Below are positions 56,301 through 64,000 of a stretch of 64,000 nt of DNA, one piece after another. The position numbers and the translations under genes were made by a program. Each line of letters starts with the position of its first letter. Position 1 is the first letter of the stretch. The stretch covers positions 24,403,238 through 24,467,237 of the forward strand of contig NC_053149.1 in assembly GCF_016808335.1 (NCBI RefSeq), given 5' to 3'. This stretch comes from Panicum virgatum. Lineage: Eukaryota; Streptophyta; Magnoliopsida; Poales; Poaceae. The notes under the pieces are model-generated. The model saw nothing but the letters and a program-made list of their open reading frames with translations. It searched no databases and was not told the origin of the DNA.

Positions 56301-59300
56301 TCATCCACAAGAATGAAGAAGAGGGTGCTATACTTGCTTTTTTGACATCTCAACTGGAAGTAGAATGGTCCTGTGAATCCTTCAGTGATCCAAATGCTGT
56401 GGTGCTTCCGATGCATGGAAAGCTTTCACATGTAGAACAGAGTCAGGTATTCAAAAGCTATCCTGGAAAGAGGAAGATTATCTTCTGCACAAATATAGCT
56501 GAAACATCATTGACCATAAAAGATGTGAAGTATGTTGTTGATTGTGGCCTGGCCAAGGAATGCAGATTTATTCCTAGTAGTGGACTCAATATACTGAAAG
56601 TCAATTGGATTTCTCAAAGTTCTGCTAATCAACGTGCTGGCCGAGCTGGTCGAACAGGAGCAGGCAAATGTTACAGGCTTTACTCAGAATCTGACTTCGG
56701 TATGATGGAAGTGCATCAAGAACCTGAAATCCGTAAAGTTCATCTTGGCACTGCTGTCCTGAGAATACTTGCTTTGGGTGTTGGGGATGTACAAAATTTT
56801 GAGTTTGTTGATGCTCCAGATCCAGAGGCCATCAATATGGCTGTGAATAATCTTGAGCAACTAGGTGCCATAGAATGTAAATATAATGGGTTTGAGCTAA
56901 CTGATATCGGACACCACCTGGTCAAATTAGGAATTGAACCAAGGCTTGGGAAAATCATGCTTGATTGCTTCAGTTCTGGTCTGAAGAAAGAAGGTGTAGT
57001 CCTAGCCGCTGTTATGGCTAATTCTAGTAGCATATTTTGTAGAGTGGGCACTAATGAGGAGAAATATAAAGCTGACCGTCGGAAAGTCCCATTCTGTCAC
57101 CCTGATGGAGACCTTTTCACTTCACTTGCTGTTTATAAGAAGTGGGAGGATGGTCATGCGAACAAGAATGTCTGGTGCTGGCAGAATAGTATCAATGCCA
57201 AGACCCTGAGGAGGTGCCAGGAAACTATATCTGAACTTGAAAATTGTCTAAAGCATGAACTGAACATTATTATTCCAAGTTATTGGCGTTGGAACCCTGA
57301 GGAGCCTACTTTGCATGATGCTTCGTTAAAGAGGATCATTCTATCATCTCTTAGAGGCAATCTTGCTATGTTTTCTGGACATGAAAAGTTTGGTTATCAG
57401 GTGATTTCAGCAGATCAACCTGTGCAGCTTCACCCTTCATGCTCATTATTTATTTATGATAGCAAGCCTGAATGGGTGGTATTTGCAGAAATCTTGTCAG
57501 TCCCTAATCAGTATTTGGTGTGTGTAACAGCTGTTGATCATGATGCCTTGTGTACAGTTTACCCCATGTCTTTTATTAAAGAATTGGAGATGAATAAATT
57601 GCAGAGGAAAGTGATTACTGGGATTGGAAATAAATCACTGAGAAGATTTTGTGGTAAATCTGGCCAAAATCTGCACAAAGTTGTTTCACTGCTGAGGGAG
57701 GGCTGCAGAGATGACCGAATAACAGTTGATATAGACTTCAATGGCAATGAAGTTTTGTTATATGCTAAACAACATGATATGGAAAAGGTCTTTTGCATTG
57801 TTAACGATGCTTTGGAATTTGAAGCTAAGTTACTGAGAAATGAATGTGACGAGCGAAGACCTGGTTGCTCTGTTCTTGCACTATTTGGCTCAGGTGGTGA
57901 AATCAAGCATTTGGAACTTGGGAAGAGGTATCTAACAGTGGAGATTCTGCATCAGAATCCTTGTGACATAGATGAGAAGGAGCTAATTCGTTTGGTGGAT
58001 GATCACGTCCCTAGTATAGCTAATTTTTATATATTCGGGGGTTTTCAGGCAACCTCAGATGAAATGAAGTGGGGAAAGTTTACATTCCTAACACCAGAAA
58101 ATGCTGAGGATGCTATTTCGAAATTGAATGGGATCGAATTTCATGGTTCCTTGCTAAAAGTGGTTCCTGTATGCTCTTACAGGAATCCAGGGTTACCATT
58201 TCCTGCAGTAAAAGCTAAAGTATCTTGGCCACGTAAGCCAAGCAGGGGACATGCACTTGTAATATGTGCTAGTGGAGAAGCTGAATTTGTTGTAAAGGAC
58301 TGCTTTGCCCTAGGAGTTGGTTGGAGGTACCTCAATTGTGAGGTTAGTAAGAAGTATGAGAACTGTGTCTTTGTCACAGGGGTTCCTTTCCATGTAACAG
58401 AGCCAGAATTGTATGATGCTTTTCGTGGTACAACAACCAGGACAATCCTTGGTATCCGCCTGCTTAGAGGACCATCAACAGTTGGCCCCTCTGTTTCGGA
58501 ATGTGAAGAAGCACTGATGAGAGAGATATCTCAATTCATGCCAAATAAGAATTTTCCTGGACAAAATTTCCGTGTGCAAGTGTTCAATCCAGAAGAGAGA
58601 GACTCAATGATGAGAGCTAGCATAACCTTTGATGGAAGTATGCATAGAGAGGCTGCAACAGCACTGGACCATCTTCAAGGAAGTGTTCTTCCTTGTTGTC
58701 TTCCTTGGCAGATAATACAATGCCAACATGTTTTTCATAGTACTGTTTCCTGTCCGACACGCATTTACAATGTTATCAGCCAGGCAGTTGGTTCTTTGCT
58801 CGAGAGCTTCAGAAGCCAAAAAGGTATGGCTTCAATCCATCTGTTAGAAAATTTGCTTCTATCTTCCCACTTCTCTGTTTGTCGCAACATACTCTGCCTT
58901 CCCTGTTAATGCCATGTTCTTGTATGTTAAAAAAATTACCTTCCTTTAATGGTCCTTGTGTTCTGTTGGTGGAACCATACCCTGCTCTTCTGTCTTTGTT
59001 CTATTCTTGTTTGTCTGTCTCCCCGTTCTTCAGTTTATACAAGCCAGTTACAAAGTGTTAGCCATCCTTTCTAGCATTTCATTCTAATCTCCTCATTCTG
59101 TTCCAAAATCCTTTCTCCTTCCCATTTCTCCATAGAAAGCTACTTTTTATTTTTCGCACTTAGCTTTGCTGTCCTTTTTTTTTTCTGGAAGAATTTGAAA
59201 TCTAGCCTATTTAATGGTTCAAGAGATGACCATGTTAGGATGTATCCAGTTATCTTTTTGTGCCTCATGTCTTCACTCACACAAATGAGCATTTAGGTAG

Positions 59301-61012
59301 ATTTCTTTATTTGAACTTTATCTGTTCGAAAAGGGTAAAATTTCAGTGTCATCTGCTCCTATCCCAATGTAAAAGTGTTTTTGAATGCACTGGGTGCAAA
59401 ATCAATGAAAATTCAAAATGCCTTCAAATCAGCAAATAATATCCAATTATCTGTCAGAAGAATGTGGGTAAGGTAATCATACATGTATGATGCTACTAAT
59501 TTTTTGGCTGTATTATTGATATGTTAATTCATAGTTGTGTTCCTTGTGTTCAGAAGTGACATTTTCAGAACCACTGTAGACTTTGCTAGCAGATCCAGTA
59601 ATAAAGAATAAAGTGAAGTGAGCTGTCCTGTGAAATAAACCATTAAAGATAATGGCAATAGCCTAACACATCTAATTGTATTGCTGGCCGTCTTAAGTAG
59701 CTCCTAGTGCACCACTTTGTTATCTGTTTCTTCGAGACTGCATAGTCTTTGAACACACTGGTTAGTTTAAAGTCTTGATCAATTGATGTTTCTGCATGCA
59801 GGTGTATCTTACAATTTAGAGAAGAATGAGAATGGCAATTTCCGGGTTAAACTCACTGCAAATGCAACAAAGACCATAGCAGATTTGAGAAGACCTCTTG
59901 AGCTTTTGATGGAAGGCAAAACCATAAACCACCCTGATCTGACGTTAAGCGCTGTTCAATTACTCTTGTCGCGTGATGGTTTGGCACATTTGAGATCAGT
60001 TGAACAAGAGACTGGTACTTACATTCACTATGACAGGCAAAGCCTGAACACTAAAGTCTTTGGACACACAGACCAGGTGGCAGCAGCTGAGGAAAAATTG
60101 GTTCATGCACTTCTACAGCTCCATGAGAAGAAGCCACATGAAGTTCGTCTTCGTGGCCGGAACCTCCCACCAAACTTGATGAAGGAAGTAATAAAAAAAT
60201 TTGGAGCTGATCTAGAAGGATTTAAGAAAGAGGTACCTTCTGCAGAGCTTCAGTTAAACACACGACAACATGTGCTATATGTTCGAGGCAGCAAGGAAGA
60301 TAAGCAAAGGGTGGAAGAGATGATATCTGAACTGATAACCTCTAGTGGCCACAATTCTCTGGGTCAACTGTTGTCAGAGAATGCATGTCCTATTTGCTTT
60401 TGTGAGCTCGAAGATCCATTTAAGCTCGAATCCTGTGGCCACATGTTTTGTAAGGCTTGTTTGGTGGATCAGTGTGAATCTGCCATGAAATCACAGGATG
60501 GTTTCCCTCTTTGTTGCCTTAAAAATGAGTGCAAGAAGCTCCTCCTCCTTGTAGATCTGAGGTCTCTCCTGCCTGACAAGCTTGATGAGCTGTTTAGAGC
60601 TTCCTTGAATGCATTTGTTGCATCTAGCCCAGGATTATACCGCTTCTGCACCACACCTGACTGCACGTCCATTTACCAAGTAGCTCCTGCAGATGCAGAA
60701 GGCAAACCTTTTGTCTGTGGGTCTTGCTATGTAGAGATCTGTACCAAGTGCCATCTCGAGTACCATCCATTCATATCTTGTGAGGCATACAAAGAATACA
60801 AGGCAGACCCAGATGCAACTTTGCGTGAATGGCGCAAAGGGAAGGAGAACGTGAAGAGTTGTCCTTCATGTGGATATACAATTGAGAAAACTGAAGGTTG
60901 CAACCATGTTGAGTGTAGGTGTGGCAGCCACATCTGTTGGGCATGCTTGGAGAAATTCAAGAGCAGTGAGGAGTGTTATAGCCATCTCAGGTCTGTGCAC
61001 CTATCCTATTAG
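53371..61012 (+). CDS. DEAH-box RNA helicase with C-terminal RING-IBR-RING domain (DEAH11/DEAH12-like)
   Basis: Three exons, 53371-54234, 55694-58823 and 59802-61012, with GT-AG introns, give 1734 residues, close to the roughly 1780 of Arabidopsis DEAH11/12. Start: the first ATG (GCAGCCATG) of the open frame. The N-end is Pro/His/Gln-rich (HHYHNQHQYQPQ) with no clear transit peptide. Helicase motifs: GETGSGKST (294-302), VDEAHERS with DEAH at 392-395, SAT at 424-426, TNIAETSLTI, and QRAGRAGR from 601. HA2 is about 645-765, an OB-like part about 830-900, and RRM-like segments about 1040-1115 and from 1178. A KH-like part is about 1435-1515. The C-end is RING1 (CPICFCELEDP, from Cys1527), IBR, and RING2 with the catalytic-type Cys1698 in EGCNHVECRC. 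Predicted to unwind or remodel RNA and to transfer ubiquitin; substrates unknown. No damage seen. Confidence 0.93.
54235..55693 (+). other. Intron 1 of the DEAH helicase gene
   Basis: 1459 bp, phase 0, donor CAG/GTAACG and acceptor TTTCTTTAG/GTC. It falls just before the Walker A loop, separating the low-complexity N-part from the helicase core. It carries a Stowaway MITE; the rest shows no gene. Confidence 0.85.
54637..54961. mobile_element. Stowaway-like MITE in intron 1
   Basis: Inverted ends CTCCCTCCGTCCCAATTTAT and (inverted) CTCCCTCCGTCCCATTTTAT with TA at both flanks (54635-54636 and 54962-54963). 325 bp, no coding capacity. Confidence 0.9.
58824..59801 (+). other. Intron 2 of the DEAH helicase gene
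   Basis: 978 bp, phase 1, donor AAAAAG/GTATGG and acceptor GCATGCAG/GTGTAT; the split codon reads Gly. Pyrimidine-rich, no gene. The exon frame runs on for 86 bp as an apparent ORF extension, but the splice sites and the conserved continuation SYNLEKNENG support splicing. Confidence 0.82.
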
Positions 61013-62400
61013 CAACTTATGTAGAATCTTGATGTAAATTTGTACATATGCACGAATAATCATCTGGTGTACGATATAGTAAGTCGATTCCTTCCACCAA
61101 ATAGTATATGTATATAATCTTCTGATCCCCCATGGTTCCCCATCTATTTCTGTGCCGTGAATATCATTGGTGCTTTATCATTTTTATAAAAATCTTATCC
61201 AGGACATTCTAGAGCATTAGTGCATGGTGACCCTTTTAAGCTGTCATCCTTGATTTCACTCATGTCATAGAAATTTGTCCACTGGATGTATATGCAAAGT
61301 GTGATTCTTTATTATATCTTTTGTGGAATAATTGACTCGGGCAGAAAGAAAGTTTATCTAATCTTATCTTTAAGCTCTTCAAAATCTTGGAAAACATGCA
61401 TTAAGTTTATGCCAGGGAAAGCATCTAGTGTTATTTCCCTGTCTAAACTCTAAACAAGTAGTAGCGAATGAAATGTTCTTTTGTTCTTATACTATGTTAG
61501 GAGTACTCTTCTTTCCGTCTTGGGATTTAACCATTTGAATTTACTATTTGTCAATAAGTTCAATATGCCTGTTTGCCCCCAGTGAGCTTTAACTGCCTGT
61601 TCCCAATGAGCTTTAACTGCAACACATGAATATATATGGTTGGGTGGTGTTTGATGGTTCTCTTGGATTAATTAGAGTTGATCACGTTTTGTTCAGTTGG
61701 CAACCAAAACACAAGACTCAACATACAGTCGGCTCCAAGAAGAGACTAGTCATTTGATCTCTCTAGAGATAGATAAAGTTACCACAAACATTTCACTGTC
61801 GACTACCGTCGAAACACAAATGCTAAATAGGCAGGTTTACAGCCTGTAACGGTGTAACCTAGCCAATTGAGAGCATAAAGACGCGAGAACGCATGGAGAA
61901 GCAACATGCCGTGAGCAGGTGAGCTCGCCGTCGGGCGCACCCTCATGCTCACCGCCCACCTGCTTTCTCTCCTCCCCACATACCGACATGCCCGCCGCAA
62001 AGAGGTCGTCCACGCGCCCGCCGACGTGAGCGCGTCGTGGCCACCAGCGCTCATGTCGCTTCCTCCCGCGCGCTCGCTGCCGCGGCGGCCATCAGCGCGG
62101 GCGCCTGCCTGGCTCTCTCAAGCCGTGCGTGGCTCTCCGCTCTCATGGCTCTCGGACGCTCGGTCCCCCGGTCTTTGACGGTCCGGAATATTATTTTGCG
62201 GAGTATTCCATGCTTGCTGGGATAGATGACTCCCTCATCCCCACCCAATCTTATTAACCAAACGCCCAAACCCATCACGCCACGAACCCTTGCAGGTCTA
62301 TCTCGCGCTGCCAGTGGAACTGTAGAGAAAATCAAAGGAACCATACGAATATATAAATAATCAGTTTCATCCTCAATTTTTTAGCTGAATCTCAACTTCG
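61013..62400. other. 3' flank of the helicase gene and unrecognised sequence
   Basis: 3'UTR with AATAAT-type words (about 61056). From about 61900 to 62220 the sequence becomes GC-rich, with overlapping frames on both strands (for example 62054-61803 minus) that show no known domain. I see no gene. Confidence 0.5.
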
Positions 62401-62429
62401 TTTCTAAACTTCCAAAATAACTATTTTAG

Positions 62430-62775
62430 AGCACCTTCAATAAATTACTAATACCACACACCCAAAACACACACTTTCTCGATTACCAGTATTTTATTTT
62501 TATATTTCCGGTAATGGTTGCTTTCGGTCAAGAGTAGGAGTAGAGGAATAAAGCAGACTATCAAAATTCAATCATCAAGGATAGAGTAGAGGGATGGATA
62601 GGGTAAGGAATGAATCCCCTTCGTATTTAGATGAGAGAGATGTGTGTTTTAGTGATTACTAAAAATTTTTAGATAACAAAATTGGATTGGTAATCTGTTG
62701 GAGCCCTCTAATTACCAAAACATCAATTATTTGGTACTGGGGAGTGGAATGAGTAATTTGTTGAAGATAATCCTC
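62430..62775. mobile_element. Probable MITE
   Basis: Imperfect inverted ends: GAGCACCTTCAATAAATTACT at about 62431 and, on the other strand from about 62775, GAGGATTATCTTCAACAAATTACT. Such GAGCA-CTCCAACA-type ends mark a common grass MITE group. No ORF; TSD not resolved. Confidence 0.45.
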
Positions 62776-62990
62776 AAACTTTTCCATTCGGCTCAATTTA
62801 ATTCTTTATCATAGTCTTGTCACATCTGTTATACACTCTCTCTGTATCGATTTAAATGTCGTTTCCGACAGCTATAGAAAAAATAAGAAATGTGTAAAAT
62901 TCTATTGATGCCTTTACTCCAATCAGCCTCAAGATAGTGTCCTTTGTTTCATGCTGCTACCGGCAGCCGACACTTTGCGTCCGGTGGAGA
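62776..62990. other. AT-rich spacer with a Stowaway-like half end
   Basis: Contains CTCTCTCTGTATCGATTTAA (about 62837), similar to one end of a Stowaway MITE; the matching end was not found. Confidence 0.35.
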
Positions 62991-64000
62991 ATGGCACCAC
63001 AGGCCGAGTGGTCGCCCGGTGCCCCCACCGCCGGCTCGTCGGAGCTACTCCGATCGCCGCGGTCGACCCATCCGAGGTGCTCCCTGTGACACTTCATCCT
63101 AGCTGCTCCAATCGGCCGGCCCATCCGAGCTTCTCCCCATGGCTACCCTGCCCTTGCCACGCCCCTTTGGCTGTCCGCATCGGGGAACGCTATACGCTCC
63201 TGCAGTACGCGTTTTGCGTAAAATTAACTGCACCGGGGTCCGGTATCGCTTCCGCAACCCAAGCGGAGGGGTGTGCTTCCGCCATTTCAAGAGGACGCAG
63301 AGGACCTCCGGTATCCCAGCGTGGGCCCGCGTGGTGCCAACTATCCGGCTGATCCCGCCCCTTCGCCGTGGCCGTGCTCCGCCGGCGCCAGAGCGCCTTT
63401 GCCCGTCGCGCCGCTAACGCTCGGGCCTCCGCCGCCGCGTGGCCTGCACTGTGCCGCCAACGCTCGGGCCTCCGCCGCCCCGCCGCGCGTGCGCCGGCCG
63501 CCTCGATGCCGAGCCGCGCCGTTCCCGAGCAGGGGAGCAGGCGAGGCCGAGAATGGGACGCCGCCCTCGCCTGCTCCGGAGTCCCTGCGCGCCGCCGCCA
63601 TCGGAGCTCACCGGCGCGCCTCCGGCCCGCCGCACGGTGCGCCTCCGCCCTGCCTAGCCTCTGCTATGCCGCGCCGGACCCCCGCCCTCGCCCGCCCTGG
63701 CCGCTCGCCGCGCCGCCATGGGAGGCCGCATCTCCATGGGAGGAGAGGGCACCACAACGGCGGCCATGGCGCAGCGGCGGTGTGGCGAGACGGCGGCGAG
63801 CGCGTTCGTAGCTCCGCCTCGCCGGCTGAGGGAGCAGGGGAGGGGGTCGCTCGCGCGCGCACCGCGCCGCCTCCCCCGCTGCTCGTCGCCGCTCTAGTCG
63901 TCCTCCTCGCGGCCGGGAGGGCGGGCGGGCGGTAGGGGCGCCGCGCGCAGCTCCTGCTCGCCCGCGGCCACGCTTCCCACGGCCGCGCGCCAGATGCGTC
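62991..64000. other. GC-rich, CpG-rich block at the right edge
   Basis: Very GC-rich from about 63000 on, with long overlapping frames on both strands caused by composition (for example 63273-63935 plus). A short duplication, GCTCGGGCCTCCGCCGCC, is at about 63418 and 63460. It may be the promoter or first exon of a gene outside the window. No domain recognised, so no CDS is called. Confidence 0.35.

Noticed and set aside
58824..58909. Read-through of exon 2
   Set aside because: The donor at 58823/58824 with an acceptor at 59801/59802 gives the conserved continuation into the RING-IBR-RING region.
61803..62344. Minus-strand frames 61803-62054 and 62051-62344 as genes
   Set aside because: Short, no domain, no splice or promoter support, and overlapping open frames on the other strand.

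Overview
This is nuclear DNA from a flowering plant, most likely a panicoid-type grass. The evidence is nested LTR retrotransposons of the Athila, Tat and Tekay/Del types, grass-style MITEs (Tourist with TTA duplications, Stowaway with TA duplications), GC-rich first exons and spliced genes. Nothing prokaryotic was seen. I recognise one convincing host gene, at 53.4-61.0 kb. Everything left of about 52.9 kb reads as transposable elements, most of them inserted into one another.

The nest can be reconstructed from LTR ends and target-site duplications (TSDs). G1 is a minus-strand Ty3/gypsy element of Tat type. Its 5' LTR is at 48181-50880, its gag-protease remnant runs from 47584 to 45297 and its RT-RNase H-integrase remnant from 36601 to 33039. 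An Athila-like element without coding capacity, A2 (36602-45296, minus), sits in the protease-to-RT linker of G1. A second Athila-like element, A1 (minus), is inserted in the last codons of the G1 integrase. Its 5' LTR is 31642-33038, gag-protease lies at 31381-28865, and a separate ORF region lies at 2254-597. A1 was in turn split by T1 (3369-28582, plus), a Tat-like element with 1333-bp LTRs and TSD CTTTC. T1 was split by D1 (12559-26325, plus), a Tekay/Del-like element with LTRs of about 4.46 kb and TSD GAGCT. Another LTR (U1, 1-271) cuts A1 at the left edge, and a probable solo LTR (X1, about 48679-50225) interrupts the G1 LTR. The deepest line is G1, then A1, then T1, then D1.

None of these elements looks autonomous. 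T1 joins a gag N-part directly to an integrase C-terminus and carries an antisense, apparently five-exon ORF of the plant 'gypsy-type transposon' family. D1 keeps a gag scrap with a zinc knuckle and a decayed integrase tail. A2 has no recognisable ORF but has internal repeats and several copies of its polypurine tract. Visible stops and frameshifts show that these are relics, although parts could still be transcribed or mobilised in trans.

Right of the nest are a Mutator-like element (51373-52871), a Tourist-like MITE (52888-53231), and then the gene. It has three coding exons (53371-54234, 55694-58823, 59802-61012) encoding 1734 residues: a DEAH-box RNA helicase fused to a C-terminal RING-IBR-RING ubiquitin-ligase module, the architecture of Arabidopsis DEAH11/DEAH12. 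A Stowaway MITE lies in its first intron. From 61.0 to 64.0 kb there is the 3' flank, a probable MITE near 62.6 kb and a very GC-rich block at the right edge that may be the start of another gene but is not recognisable.
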